Source: an uncultured bacterium (lineage in GTDB: Bacteria; Planctomycetota; JAJSAM01; JAJVHW01). Taken from it: DNA of 64,000 nt. The stretch covers positions 343,535-407,534 of the forward strand of contig CALKVK010000006.1 of the NCBI GenBank assembly GCA_937996235.1, in the 5' to 3' direction. How positions within the stretch are numbered: the stretch's first letter is position 1; the number at the start of each line of letters is the position of its first letter. The notes under the pieces are model-generated. The model did no database searches, was not told the origin of the DNA, and saw only the letters and a program-made list of their open reading frames with translations. Positions 16,658-25,735 of this stretch are shown piece after piece. The translations under genes and the position numbers were made by a program.

Positions 16658-18133
16658 ATGCAGAACCTGATCGTCGTGAACAACCCCGAGGAGTGGGACC
16701 TGGACGTCGAGGGCGTGCAGGTGGTGCCGGCGCGGGAGTACCTGACCGACCCGACGTACTCGAAGCTGCGCGGCGTGCGCGTGTTCAACATCGCGCGGTC
16801 GTACCGCTACCAGCGCACGGGCTACTACGTCTCGCTGCTCGCCGCCGCGCGCGGACACCGCCCGCTGCCCGACATCGAGACGATCCAGGACCTGAAGTCG
16901 CGCTCCGTCGTGCGCCTCGCGTCCGACGACGTCGACGAGCTGGCGCAGCGCTGCCTCGCGCCGCTGCAGTCGCGCGAGTTCGTGCTCTCCGTCTACTTCG
17001 GCCACAACATGGCGCAGCGCCACGACCGCCTGGCGGCGGCGCTCTTCCAGCAGTTCCCCGCGCCGTTCCTGCGCGCGCAGTTCGAGCGCGACGAGGGCGA
17101 CGGGCGCTGGGAGCTCAGGAACATCGACTCGATCGGTGTGGGCGACATCCCGGAGGCGCACCGCCCGTACGTGCGGCAGGTCGCGCACGACTACTTCGCC
17201 GCGCGCAGCCGGCGCCACGTGCGGCGCGCGTCGAGCGGCTACGACCTCGCGATCCTCGTGAACCCCGAGGAGGCGGAGCCGCCGTCGAACGAGCGCGCCA
17301 TCAAGCGCTTCGTCAAAGCCGGCGAGCAGGTGGGGCTCGGCGTCGACGTCATCGGCCCGGACGACCTCGGCCGCATCGCCGAGTACGACGCGCTCTTCCT
17401 GCGCGAGACGACCGCCGTCAACCACCGCACCTTCCGCGCGGCGCGGCGCGCCGAGGGTCTCGGGCTCGTCGTGATGGACGACCCCGCGTCGATCCTGCGC
17501 TGCACGAACAAGGTGTTCCTGGCCGAGGTGATGGAGCGCAACGGCGTGCCGGCGCCGCGCACGCTCATCGTCCACAAGTACAACGTGGACAGCATCCGCA
17601 GCACGATCGGGCTGCCCGCCGTGCTGAAGCAGCCGGACTCGTCGTACTCGCGCGGCGTCGTGAAGGTGGAGACGCCGGAGGAGCTCGAGGAGGAGGTCGC
17701 GCGGCTGCTCGGCGGCTCGGACCTCGTCGTCGCGCAGGAGTACCTGCCGACGGAGTTCGACTGGCGCATCGGCGTGCTCGACGGGCACCCGTTCTACGCA
17801 TCGCGCTACTTCATGGCGAAGGACCACTGGCAGATCGTCAAGCGCGACGAGAAGGGCGAGGGCGAGGACTGGGGCGTGCCCGAGACGCTGCCCGTCGAGA
17901 TGGCGCCGACGCCGATCGTGAAGGCCGCCGTGAAGGCCGCGGCGCTGATCGGCGACGGCCTCTACGGCGTGGACGTGAAGGAATCGGGCGGCAAGCCGTT
18001 CGTCATCGAGGTGAACGACAACCCGACGATCGACGCCGGCTTCGAGGACGCGGTGCTCAAGGACGAGCTCTACCTGCGCATCATGCGCGTGTTCCTCGAA
18101 CGCATCCGCCGCCGCAAGGAAGGGAGCCGCTGA
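16658..18133 (+). CDS. RimK-like ATP-grasp ligase with an N-terminal RimK-associated domain
   Basis: A 491-residue protein in two parts. Residues 1-200 form the domain often found before RimK-like ATP-grasp modules (LIVVNNPEEWDL, VFNIARSYRYQRTGYYVSLL). Residues 200-490 are the ATP-grasp ligase: LFLRETTAVNHRTF, LKQPDSSYSRGVVKVE (ATP-binding loop), VVAQEYLPTEFDWRIGVLDG and VIEVNDNPTIDAGFED (Mg-binding Glu and Asn). Such enzymes join an amino acid to a carboxylate through an acyl-phosphate. Its position between a peptidase and a GCS2 ligase argues for a small peptide product or a protein tag. Acceptor and donor are unknown. Confidence 0.88.
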   Translation: MQNLIVVNNPEEWDLDVEGVQVVPAREYLTDPTYSKLRGVRVFNIARSYRYQRTGYYVSLLAAARGHRPLPDIETIQDLKSRSVVRLASDDVDELAQRCLAPLQSREFVLSVYFGHNMAQRHDRLAAALFQQFPAPFLRAQFERDEGDGRWELRNIDSIGVGDIPEAHRPYVRQVAHDYFAARSRRHVRRASSGYDLAILVNPEEAEPPSNERAIKRFVKAGEQVGLGVDVIGPDDLGRIAEYDALFLRETTAVNHRTFRAARRAEGLGLVVMDDPASILRCTNKVFLAEVMERNGVPAPRTLIVHKYNVDSIRSTIGLPAVLKQPDSSYSRGVVKVETPEELEEEVARLLGGSDLVVAQEYLPTEFDWRIGVLDGHPFYASRYFMAKDHWQIVKRDEKGEGEDWGVPETLPVEMAPTPIVKAAVKAAALIGDGLYGVDVKESGGKPFVIEVNDNPTIDAGFEDAVLKDELYLRIMRVFLERIRRRKEGSR

Positions 18134-18137
18134 ACAC

Positions 18138-19382
18138 ATGAGCGACGGTCGCCCGCTGCGTCTCTTCGAGGGGTACGGCGTCGAGCTCGAGTACATGATC
18201 GTGCGCGACGACGAGCTCGCGCTGCTGCCGGCGTCGGACGAGATCCTGCGCGGCGCAGCCGGCGCGTACGTGTCCGACTACGAGAACGGACCCGTCGCGT
18301 GGTCGAACGAGCTGGTCCTGCACGTCATCGAGATCAAGACGAACGGCCCCGCGCCGTCGCTCGCAGGCTGCGCCGAGGCGTTCCAGAAGGACCTCGGCCA
18401 GATCGAGGCGCTGGTCGCGCCGCTCGGCGGACGGCTCATGGGCGGTGCGATGCACCCGTTCATGGACCCGCTGACCGACGCGCGCCTGTGGCCCCACGAC
18501 TACAGCGTCGTCTACGAGGCGTACGACCGCATCCACGGCTGCAAGGGCCACGGCTGGGCGAACCTGCAGAGCCAGCACCTGAACCTGCCCTTCGGCGACG
18601 ACGACGAGTTCGGCCGCCTGCACGCCGCCATCCGGCCCGTGCTGCCCCTCCTGCCCGCGCTCGCGGCCGCGTCGCCCGTGGTCGAGGGGCGCGTGACGGG
18701 CATGCTCGACAACCGGCTCGAGGTCTACCGCTCGAACCAGCGCAAGACGCCGCTCGCCGCGGCGCGCGTCATCCCCGAGCAGGCGTGGACGCGCGCGCAG
18801 TACGAGGAGCGCATCCTGCAGCCGCTCTACCGCCAGGTCGCGCCGCTCGATCCCGACGGCGTGCTGCAGTTCGAGTTCCTGAACAGCCGCGGCGCGATCG
18901 CACGCTTCGACCGCGACGCGATCGAGATCCGCGTGCTCGACGTGCAGGAGTGCCCGGCCGCGGACATCGGCATCTCGCTGCTCGCGAGCGAGACCATCCG
19001 CGCCCTGGCCTCCGAGCGCTGGGCCGGGCTCGGCGAGCTGCAGGCGCTCGAGGTCGATCCGCTCGCGGAGCTGCTGCTCGCCACGATCCGCACCGCCGAG
19101 GAGACGCTCGTCGACGACGAGGCGCTCCTGCGCGTGCTCGGCTTCCCCGACACCGAGGGCACGGCCGCGGACGTCTGGCGGCATCTCCAGGAGGTGCTCC
19201 TGCCCGAGCCGCCGCGCGGCCTCAGCCGTCCGCACGCCGCGGTGCGGCGCATCCTCTCGCACGGGACGCTCGCGACACGGCTCGTGCGCGCGCTCGGCGG
19301 CGAGCCGTCGCGCGGGCGCCTGGTCGAGGTCTACGGAGACGTCGCCGACTGCCTGCGCGAGGGCCGGCAGTTCGGCGTCTGA
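18138..19382 (+). CDS. GCS2-family carboxylate-amine ligase
   Basis: A 414-residue enzyme of the glutamate-cysteine ligase family 2 fold (the YbdK-like group), with YGVELEYMIV at the N-terminus (metal/ATP-binding glutamates), MGGAMHPFMDP, GHGWANLQSQHLNLPF in the centre and FEFLNSRGAIARFDRDAIEIR. The family forms amide bonds, for example between glutamate and an amine. It starts 4 bases after the ATP-grasp gene with a GGAAGGGAG ribosome site and is followed 8 bases later by the amidohydrolase. It is unlikely to be simple glutathione synthesis, since no GshB-type partner is present and the neighbouring ligase is RimK-like. Confidence 0.88.
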   Translation: MSDGRPLRLFEGYGVELEYMIVRDDELALLPASDEILRGAAGAYVSDYENGPVAWSNELVLHVIEIKTNGPAPSLAGCAEAFQKDLGQIEALVAPLGGRLMGGAMHPFMDPLTDARLWPHDYSVVYEAYDRIHGCKGHGWANLQSQHLNLPFGDDDEFGRLHAAIRPVLPLLPALAAASPVVEGRVTGMLDNRLEVYRSNQRKTPLAAARVIPEQAWTRAQYEERILQPLYRQVAPLDPDGVLQFEFLNSRGAIARFDRDAIEIRVLDVQECPAADIGISLLASETIRALASERWAGLGELQALEVDPLAELLLATIRTAEETLVDDEALLRVLGFPDTEGTAADVWRHLQEVLLPEPPRGLSRPHAAVRRILSHGTLATRLVRALGGEPSRGRLVEVYGDVADCLREGRQFGV

Positions 19383-19390
19383 CGCGGCGC

Positions 19391-20101
19391 GTGCGCATCC
19401 GGCACCTCGTCACCTGCGAGCACGGCGGGAACCGCGTGCCGCCGCGCTGGCGCGCGCTGTTCGCCGACGACGCGGAGCTGCTCGCGTCACACCGCGGGCA
19501 CGATCCCGGTGCGCTCGACTACGCGCGCGACCTCGCGCGGCGGCTGCGTGCGCCGCTCGTCGCCTCGACGACCACGCGCCTGCTCGTCGACCTGAACCGC
19601 GCGCCGCGCCACCGTCGGCTCTTCTCCGAGCGCACGCGTCCGCTGCCCGACGCCGAACGCGCGCTGATCCTCGAGCGCCACTACGCGCCGCACCACGCGG
19701 CCGTCCGCGCCGTCGTGGCGCGCGCCGTCCGCGCGGGTGCGCCGTTCGTGCACGTCGCCGCGCACTCGTTCACGCCGGTGTGGGACGGCGTGCCGCGCAC
19801 CGTCGACGTCGGCTTCCTCTACGACCCGCGGCGTCCCGCCGAGCGCCGCGTCGTGGATGCGTGGATCGCCGCGCTCCGCAGCGCGCGCCCCGACCTGCGC
19901 GTGCGCCGCAACGCGCCCTACCGCGGCGTCTCCGACGGCCTCCCGACGCGCCTGCGCCGCGAGGTCGGCGACGCGCCGTACGCCGGCGTCGAGGTCGAGG
20001 TCAGCCAGGCGCTGACGACCGGCGACGCGCGCACGTGGCGGGCGCTCCGCCGCGTGCTCGTGGACGTGCTCGCACGCCCCGTCCCCGGCGCGTTCTCGTA
20101 G
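19391..20101 (+). CDS. N-formylglutamate amidohydrolase-like enzyme
   Basis: A 236-residue protein of the N-formylglutamate amidohydrolase family: TCEHGGNRVPPRW (metal-binding residues), SHRGHDPGALDYARDLARRL, TTTRLLVDLNRAP, VHVAAHSFTPVWDGVPR and VDVGFLYDPRR. The frame is open upstream, but the GTG at 19391, 8 bases after the GCS2 stop, begins the recognisable domain. Family members hydrolyse the amide of N-acyl-glutamate-like compounds; here it may remove the group attached by the two ligases. It is the last gene of the four-gene cluster. Confidence 0.85.
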   Translation: MRIRHLVTCEHGGNRVPPRWRALFADDAELLASHRGHDPGALDYARDLARRLRAPLVASTTTRLLVDLNRAPRHRRLFSERTRPLPDAERALILERHYAPHHAAVRAVVARAVRAGAPFVHVAAHSFTPVWDGVPRTVDVGFLYDPRRPAERRVVDAWIAALRSARPDLRVRRNAPYRGVSDGLPTRLRREVGDAPYAGVEVEVSQALTTGDARTWRALRRVLVDVLARPVPGAFS

Positions 20102-20157
20102 CGCGGAGCGCGCATGAGGCTCGCGCGCGCCGCGGCGGGCGCGGATGATCGGCGCGC

Positions 20158-21039
20158 ATGCCGGAGCTGCCCGACGTCGCCGTCTACGTGGAGCGGCTCG
20201 ACGCGTTCCTGACGGGGCGGGTGCTCGAGGCGGTGCGGCTCTTCGGGCCGTCGCTCGTCAAGACCTTCGATCCGCCGGTCGGCTCGCTCGCGGGGCGCCG
20301 CGTGCTCGGCTTCGAGCGGCTCGGGAAGCGCATCGTCGTCGCGTTCGAGGGCGATGTCTTCGCGGTGCTGCACCTGATGGTCGCGGGGCGCCTGCGCTGG
20401 CGCGGACCGCGCGCGACCGCGCAGCGCCGCCGCACGCACGCGTGCTTCGACTTCGAGCACGGAACCCTGGTCCTGACCGAGGCGAGCACGAAGAAGCGCG
20501 CGTCCCTGCACGTCGTCCGCGGGCGCGACGCCGTCCTGGCGTTCCACGCGGGCGGGCTCGACGTCTTCGCGGCGACCTCGGCGGAGTTCGCCGCGCGCCT
20601 GCGATCGGAGAACCACACGCTGAAGCGCGCGCTCACCGACCCGCGGCTCTTCGACGGGATCGGCGGGGCCTACGGCGACGAGATCCTGCACCGCGCGCGG
20701 CTCTCGCCGGTGCAGCTCACGTCGCACCTCGACGACGCCGCGTGCGCGCGGCTCCACGACGCGGCGCGCGCCGTGCTCCTCGAGTGGACCGAGCGGCTGC
20801 GCGCGCAGGTGGGCGACGGCTTCCCCGAGGAGGTGACGGCGTTCCGGCCCGAGATGGCCGTCCACGGGAAGTTCGGCCGGCCGTGCCCCGACTGCAGCGC
20901 ACCGGTGCAGCGCATCGTGCACGCCGAGCGCGAGACCAACTACTGCGCGCGCTGCCAGACGGGCGGGAAGCTGCTCCGCGACCGCGTCCTCTCGCGCCTG
21001 CTCCACGACGACTGGCCCGCGACCCTCGACGACCTCTGA
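20158..21039 (+). CDS. Fpg/Nei-family DNA glycosylase
   Basis: A 293-residue protein with the N-terminal catalytic proline and glutamate in MPELPDV (PELPEV in most Fpg proteins), the conserved lysine in GFERLGKRIVVAF, the helix-two-turn-helix segment GIGGAYGDEILHRARLSP and a C-terminal zinc finger (CPDCSAP then CARCQTGG). These enzymes excise oxidised bases and cut the strand. The Asp instead of Glu after Pro, the Gly instead of Asn in GIGGAY and the unusual SENHTLKRALTD segment place it off the main MutM line. No Shine-Dalgarno is evident. Confidence 0.88.
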   Translation: MPELPDVAVYVERLDAFLTGRVLEAVRLFGPSLVKTFDPPVGSLAGRRVLGFERLGKRIVVAFEGDVFAVLHLMVAGRLRWRGPRATAQRRRTHACFDFEHGTLVLTEASTKKRASLHVVRGRDAVLAFHAGGLDVFAATSAEFAARLRSENHTLKRALTDPRLFDGIGGAYGDEILHRARLSPVQLTSHLDDAACARLHDAARAVLLEWTERLRAQVGDGFPEEVTAFRPEMAVHGKFGRPCPDCSAPVQRIVHAERETNYCARCQTGGKLLRDRVLSRLLHDDWPATLDDL

Positions 21040-21070
21040 CGCCCCGCGGTTTTGCCGCTTGTGGCGGCGG

Positions 21071-21076
21071 TAGCAT
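21071..21076 (+). promoter_or_regulatory. -10-like TAGCAT before the beta-propeller gene
   Basis: TAGCAT lies 30 bases upstream of the GTG at 21107, with GGAGG at 21097-21101 in between. It is the only TAnnnT hexamer in the 67-base gap. Confidence 0.35.
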
Positions 21077-21106
21077 GCGGCGCGCGTCGTCCTCCCGGAG
21101 GTGCCC

Positions 21107-22228
21107 GTGTCCCGTCGCATCGCGCTCGTCGTCTCGGCGTCCCTGTTCGGCGCGGCGCTCGCCGTGCTGAGCGAGTCCGGCCGCGCTGCCGAGGGCCCCC
21201 GCACGTTCGTGTACGTGCACGCGGTCGGCTCGCAGTCACTCCTCTACGGCTTCGAGCTCGGCAGCGACGGCTCGCTCACCGCACTCCCCGGCTCGCCGAC
21301 CGTGTCGCCCGACAGCCCCGGGGACTGCACCGGCGCGTGCAACGCGCTCGCATGGTCGCCGCTCCGCGACGTGCTGCTCAGCGTCGGCAGCGCGGGCGTG
21401 ACGACGTGGGAGATCACCGGCGGCGGCGGTCTCGTCGAGAGCTCCGGCTCGCCGTTCCGCTTCGACGTGAGCGAACCAGGGACGGGCGTCGCGACGGTGA
21501 CGCTCGGCGACCGCGCGTTCGCGTACGCGACGCAGTACTTCGGCGGGTCGATGGACGGCTGGGAGATCGCCGCGGACGGCTCGCTCGTGCGCGTCTCCGG
21601 ACTGCCCCTGACCGGCCGGCCCGGATCGTCGGTCGTCGACGGGGGCGGGTCGCGCGTCGTCTTCTGCGACGAGGAGAAGCACCGCATCGCCGCGTTCACG
21701 GCCGCCGCGGACGGCACGCTGACGGAGGTCCCGCGCTCGCCGCGCAAGGTGCCCGGCAAGGGCGGCATCTACTGGTCGCGCATCTCACCCGACGGCGCGC
21801 ACGCGTTCATCGGCGAGTGGCGCCGCGGCCGCACGATCTACTCGTTCTCGTTCACGTCGAAGTCCGGCGCGCTCCGGACGGGGCCGCGGACGAAGCTCAA
21901 GATCCGCGAGGCGGACGGCGGCATGTCGATCGCGTCGAACGGACTCGTGGCCGTGTTCGCGGACGCGGGCGAGAACGACGTGCAGATCTTCAGCCTGAAG
22001 CCGACGGGCAAGCTGAAGCGGCTCGGGAAGCCGCAGGACACGGGACTCGGGCACGTGACGTCCCACGGGTTCTCGCCCGACGGCCTCCACCTGGTGACCG
22101 CGTCCGCGAGCGACGGCCTCGTGCGCTCGTTCTCCGTGGACCCGGTGACGGGCACGCTCACGGCCGTCGCGACGGAGAACATCGCCACGGCCGAGAGCGC
22201 GAACGGGATGGTCGTCATCCCGCGCTGA
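21107..22228 (+). CDS. Secreted beta-propeller protein of the lactonase (YVTN/PGL-like) type
   Basis: A 373-residue protein with a signal peptide (SRRIALVVSASLFGAALAVL, cleavage near residue 28) and repeated blades of about 45-50 residues: VYVHAVGSQSLLYGFELGSD, GWEIAADGSLVRVSGLPL, HRIAAFTAAADGTLTEVPRS and FSVDPVTGTLTAVATENI. This is the lactonase-like seven-blade arrangement, which in most relatives has no proven enzymatic activity. GTG at 21107 is chosen over GTG at 21101 because the GGAGG covers the latter. It probably acts in the periplasm or outside the cell. Confidence 0.75.
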   Translation: MSRRIALVVSASLFGAALAVLSESGRAAEGPRTFVYVHAVGSQSLLYGFELGSDGSLTALPGSPTVSPDSPGDCTGACNALAWSPLRDVLLSVGSAGVTTWEITGGGGLVESSGSPFRFDVSEPGTGVATVTLGDRAFAYATQYFGGSMDGWEIAADGSLVRVSGLPLTGRPGSSVVDGGGSRVVFCDEEKHRIAAFTAAADGTLTEVPRSPRKVPGKGGIYWSRISPDGAHAFIGEWRRGRTIYSFSFTSKSGALRTGPRTKLKIREADGGMSIASNGLVAVFADAGENDVQIFSLKPTGKLKRLGKPQDTGLGHVTSHGFSPDGLHLVTASASDGLVRSFSVDPVTGTLTAVATENIATAESANGMVVIPR

Positions 22229-22287
22229 GCGCCGCCGCCCGCGGACGGACGGGCGGGCGCCCCCTGCCGTCCCGCCGTGCACGTGCC

Positions 22288-22293
22288 TACAAT
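22288..22293 (+). promoter_or_regulatory. -10-like TACAAT, leaderless arrangement
   Basis: TACAAT is close to the sigma-70 consensus and ends exactly 6 bases before the ATG at 22300, so transcription would start at the A of the start codon. No Shine-Dalgarno sequence is present. Confidence 0.5.
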
Positions 22294-22299
22294 CGCCGC

Positions 22300-24726
22300 A
22301 TGACCGACCCCCGCACCCGAGTCGTGGGCCGTGCCGTGCGCTGCGCGGTCGCCTCCGGCGCCGCGGCCGCCGTCCTGGCGCTGCTGCTCCCGCACACCCG
22401 CGCCGCGAGCGGCGACGCGTTCGTCGACACCGTGGACTTCGAGGTCGGCCCGAACGCGTCGGTCGACGGCACGCTCCGCCCGGCCGAGGAGCGCGAGAGC
22501 TTCCCGCTGCTCGTGCCGCGCGGGAGCGTCGTGCGCGTGACCGCGAAGCCCCTCGGCGAGGGCGCGCGAGTGCTCGCGCTCGACCTGCTCGGACCCGACG
22601 CCGCGAGCGTCGCGACGGGTGCGCCGCGCGGTGCGGCCACGCGCATCGGGCCGCTGACGACAGCGGCGGGCGGCGTCCACGTGGTGCGTCTCTGCGGCGA
22701 CGGCGAGAGCGACGGCGACTACCGGCTGAAGGTGAAGGCCAAGGCCCCGCGGCGCTGGGCGGGCGGCTCGGAGACCGACCTCGGCCCGGGCGAGGAGGCG
22801 ACGTTCGCGTTCGGCGCCGCCGCGGGCAGCGTGGCGCGCATCGTGGCGGCGGCGTCGAAGAAGTCGGCGCTCCTGCCCGTCGTCACGGCGGTCTCCACGC
22901 CGACGGGCGGTGACATCGTTCCCGCCGCGCCGGCGGGCGGCGCGACGCGGCACGTCGTGCGCGACGTCGCGTGCGCGACGACCGGCGAGTACACGGTGCA
23001 CCTGCGCAACGACGGCGCCGCCGGTGCGTGGTCGGTCACGGTCACCCTGGCGCCGCCCACGGCCCCGAAGGTCTCCTCGGACCTGCGCGATGCGGCGCTC
23101 GCCGGCGAGTTCAGCGGCACGCAGCCCGTGTTCGCGCGGAGCGTGGGCGCCGAGGGCGGCGTGGTGCAGCCGCTCGAAGGCGGCACCGGACTCGAGGGCG
23201 TCACGATCCAGGTGCCGGCCGGCGCCGTCTCCGACCCCGTCGTCGTGAGCATCGCGGGCGGCGAGGAGTTCTTCGTGGACGACGTCCAGCACGCGGGCGG
23301 CGCCACGTTCGAGTTCGGTCCGTCGGGTCTCTCGTTCGAGGAGGCCGTCACCGTCACGGTGCCCATCGACACGCAGGCGTTCGACGACCCCGGGAGCGAG
23401 GCGACGAGCGTCGGCATCCAGGACGGCGCGACGGGCGAGGTCACGATCGTCCCGGCGTCGGTGGACGTGGACGCGGGCACGCTGACGTTCCAGACGTCGC
23501 ACTTCTCGCGCTTCCAACCGCTCTCCTCGCGCCCGCGGCCGTTCGCGGGCACGTTCGTGGAGCTCGAGCTCTCCGGCTCCCTCGAGAGCGGGTTCACCGA
23601 CGAGATCGCGCTCGGCCTGCACGTCGTCCACGGCGACAAGGGGCCGCGCACCGGCAACACCGTCACGCGCGACGTCGAGCGGACGCGGCTGCGCGTCACG
23701 CCGCGCTCGGGCGGCGGCTCGCTCATCGAGGGCGTCGTGGACCGGCGCGCGCAGAGCGGCGTCGTGTCGGCCGACACCGAGCTGACGCTCGACCTCGGCA
23801 ACGTGCAGACCGTCTTCGAGCGCGGGCGCGGCGGCGACGTGCTCGTGCGGCGCATCGTGCAGCCCGGCCAGCTCGGCACCGCCGTGCTCCTGCGGCGCGC
23901 GAAGGGCACGCCCACGCGCAGCGTGCTGCGCGGCACGTGGCACGCGCTCGTCGTCGAGTTCGGCGCCGCGCACGCGGGGGCGTCGGGCGCGACCGTGCGC
24001 AGCGTCACGGGCCAGACCTTCGAGCTCGACGTGGACCCGCTCGGACGCGCGACGCCGTCGGACGTCGTGCGCACGGTCACGCGCTGGCCGGGCGCCGCGG
24101 GCCGCCCCGTCACGAAGACCGACCGGCGCCCGGTGCCGCGCGGCTCGCTGCTGCCCGCGGGCGACGACGTCGCGCTGACCCTCGCGGTCGGACTCGACGC
24201 GGGACTCGACGAGGTCGTGCTCGCGCCCGTCGTGCGCGGCGACGCGCTCGTCGGCGTGGCGCGCGCGTTCTCGGGCGTCGCGGACGATCTCGACTCCGCC
24301 ACGCTGCGGCTCGTGGTCCTCGTGCGCGCCGGTTCGGGCGGCGACGCGGCGCTGCTGCGCGGGCGCTCGCTCGTGCGCGGGTTCGGCGTGGACGTCCACG
24401 AGGACGCCGGCTCCGTCGCGGCGATCCCCACGCGCGTGGACGTCTCGCTGCTCGACGCCGACGTGCTGCACGACGGCGCGGGCGGTCTGGCCGTCTCGGG
24501 ACTGCGCGCCGTGCTCTCGCACGACGGCGCGGGCGAGCCGCTCCCCGGCACGTTCACGCTCGACGGCACGGGCACGTACCGCGTCGCGCGCGACCTCGTC
24601 TACGCCGAGTCGCGGCCGCTCGCCGTCGGCGCGCTGCTGCGCCGGCGCGGGCTCTACGTCGCGGCCGCGTTCGACGACGGACGCTTCACCCTCGGCTTCG
24701 GCGTGCCGACACGCAACCAGGACTGA
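22300..24726 (+). CDS. Large secreted protein with a ZU5-like domain
   Basis: An 808-residue protein with an N-terminal signal peptide ending near ...LLPHTRAASG (about residue 37). Residues 40-270 hold two beta-rich pre-peptidase-like segments (PRGSVVRVTAKPLGEGARV; EYTVHLRNDGAAGAWSVTV). Residues 285-410 resemble a ZU5-like domain, with GVTIQVPAGAVSDPVVVSIAG and EAVTVTVPIDT. The C-terminal 400 residues are beta-rich without a family I can name. No enzyme motif, membrane anchor or lipobox was found. The ATG at 22300 is directly preceded by a -10-like element. Likely an extracellular or surface structural protein. Confidence 0.75.
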   Translation: MTDPRTRVVGRAVRCAVASGAAAAVLALLLPHTRAASGDAFVDTVDFEVGPNASVDGTLRPAEERESFPLLVPRGSVVRVTAKPLGEGARVLALDLLGPDAASVATGAPRGAATRIGPLTTAAGGVHVVRLCGDGESDGDYRLKVKAKAPRRWAGGSETDLGPGEEATFAFGAAAGSVARIVAAASKKSALLPVVTAVSTPTGGDIVPAAPAGGATRHVVRDVACATTGEYTVHLRNDGAAGAWSVTVTLAPPTAPKVSSDLRDAALAGEFSGTQPVFARSVGAEGGVVQPLEGGTGLEGVTIQVPAGAVSDPVVVSIAGGEEFFVDDVQHAGGATFEFGPSGLSFEEAVTVTVPIDTQAFDDPGSEATSVGIQDGATGEVTIVPASVDVDAGTLTFQTSHFSRFQPLSSRPRPFAGTFVELELSGSLESGFTDEIALGLHVVHGDKGPRTGNTVTRDVERTRLRVTPRSGGGSLIEGVVDRRAQSGVVSADTELTLDLGNVQTVFERGRGGDVLVRRIVQPGQLGTAVLLRRAKGTPTRSVLRGTWHALVVEFGAAHAGASGATVRSVTGQTFELDVDPLGRATPSDVVRTVTRWPGAAGRPVTKTDRRPVPRGSLLPAGDDVALTLAVGLDAGLDEVVLAPVVRGDALVGVARAFSGVADDLDSATLRLVVLVRAGSGGDAALLRGRSLVRGFGVDVHEDAGSVAAIPTRVDVSLLDADVLHDGAGGLAVSGLRAVLSHDGAGEPLPGTFTLDGTGTYRVARDLVYAESRPLAVGALLRRRGLYVAAAFDDGRFTLGFGVPTRNQD

Positions 24727-24729
24727 GCC

Positions 24730-25194
24730 GTGCCGAGCAGCTACCTGCGCGAGACCGTCGAGAACTGGGTCTCCGACTTCGTGGACGCGGAGGCGGCGCG
24801 CGCGCTCGCGCCGGTCGTCCGCGAGTACGCGTCCGAGTTCCTCGTCACGCTGCTCGTGGACGCCTGCGAGTTCGCGACCTGCGCGCCGGGCGAGGTCGCC
24901 GAGCCCGAGCTGCGGCGCGCGTTCCTCGGCGCGGTCGCGCGCACCGAGCTGCCCGCGTCGGTGCACGAGGGCGTCCCGGACGCGTGCGCGGCGTTCCTCG
25001 CCGAGCTCGAGCGCGTCGGGCGTGTCGCCGACGGGCGCAGCGCGGGACTCGCGCTGCGGGCCGCGCGGGGCGCGTACCTCGCCGCGTCGGGCGTCGTGCG
25101 CACGCCGCTGCGTCGGCCGGCGCCGAAGATCTCGCCGAACGACCCGTGTCCGTGCGGCAGCGGGCGCAAGTACAAGAAGTGCTGCAGTGGCTGA
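24730..25194 (+). CDS. Small protein with a C-terminal SEC-C zinc motif
   Basis: A 154-residue cytoplasmic protein. The last 22 residues are a complete SEC-C motif (NDPCPCGSGRKYKKCC), the zinc-binding tail that lets SecA contact SecB or ribosomes and occurs in many unrelated proteins. The N-terminal 125 residues are helical, contain two cysteines (CEFATCAPG) and match no family I recognise. It starts with GTG 3 bases after the upstream stop and overlaps the next gene by 8 bases. A role close to translation, secretion or nucleic-acid handling is likely from the motif alone. Confidence 0.75.
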   Translation: MPSSYLRETVENWVSDFVDAEAARALAPVVREYASEFLVTLLVDACEFATCAPGEVAEPELRRAFLGAVARTELPASVHEGVPDACAAFLAELERVGRVADGRSAGLALRAARGAYLAASGVVRTPLRRPAPKISPNDPCPCGSGRKYKKCCSG

Positions 25195-25735
25195 CGCGCC
25201 GCGCCCCGAGGACCAGCGCGTCTGGAACGCGGCGTCGCCGTTCGCGCAGGCGCTGTTCCTCTACGCGGCGGCACTCGTCGGCGCCGGCGTGGCGACGCAG
25301 GCGATGGCGCCGCCCGGCGTGCCGGCGCGCGACGAGTACGTGGTGCCGGGGGCTGCCGCCGCGGTGCTCGCGATCCTCGCCATCGTGACGCTCCAGTACC
25401 CGCGCGCGCGGGGCCTCGCGCTCGGTGCGATGCGCCTCGGGCTCGCTGTGCCGCTGGTCTGCGCGGCGGCCTACGCCGTCCGCGCCTGGGACACGAACGA
25501 CGCGCTGCGGCGCAGCCACGCCTGCGAGGCAGAGTACGCCGCAGCCGTCGTCGCCGGCAGCGTGCCGATGGGCGACGAGGCCGAGCGCGCGCGCTTCTTC
25601 GAGGCGCGCGGCGCACCCGACCACGACGTCGCGTACCGCCGCGACGCCGCTCTGCTCGTCGCGCTCGGCAGCGTCGCGGCCTTCGGCTACCTGATGGCGC
25701 GGCGCGTCCGGCCCGATCCGCGCAGCCGGGGCTGA
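25187..25735 (+). CDS. Small integral membrane protein, unknown function
   Basis: A 182-residue protein with four predicted membrane helices, roughly at residues 17-38, 49-66, 74-95 and 150-168, and a charged loop with one cysteine (SHACEAEYAAAVV). No family is recognised. The GTG at 25187 lies inside the end of the SEC-C gene and gives a sensible N-terminus, so the two are probably translationally coupled. The loop between helices 3 and 4 (about residues 100-148) is acidic at one end and would be outside or inside depending on topology, which I cannot settle. Confidence 0.65.
   Translation: MADAPRPEDQRVWNAASPFAQALFLYAAALVGAGVATQAMAPPGVPARDEYVVPGAAAAVLAILAIVTLQYPRARGLALGAMRLGLAVPLVCAAAYAVRAWDTNDALRRSHACEAEYAAAVVAGSVPMGDEAERARFFEARGAPDHDVAYRRDAALLVALGSVAAFGYLMARRVRPDPRSRG

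Noticed and set aside
18138..19382. Glutathione biosynthesis (glutamate-cysteine ligase)
   Set aside because: Neighbouring genes are a RimK-like ligase, a peptidase and an amidohydrolase, not glutathione synthetase, and GCS2-family proteins make various amides.
21838..24966. A 1042-codon minus-strand open frame opposite the ZU5-like protein gene
   Set aside because: Same shadow effect; the plus-strand product has a signal peptide and recognisable beta domains, whereas the antisense product has none.
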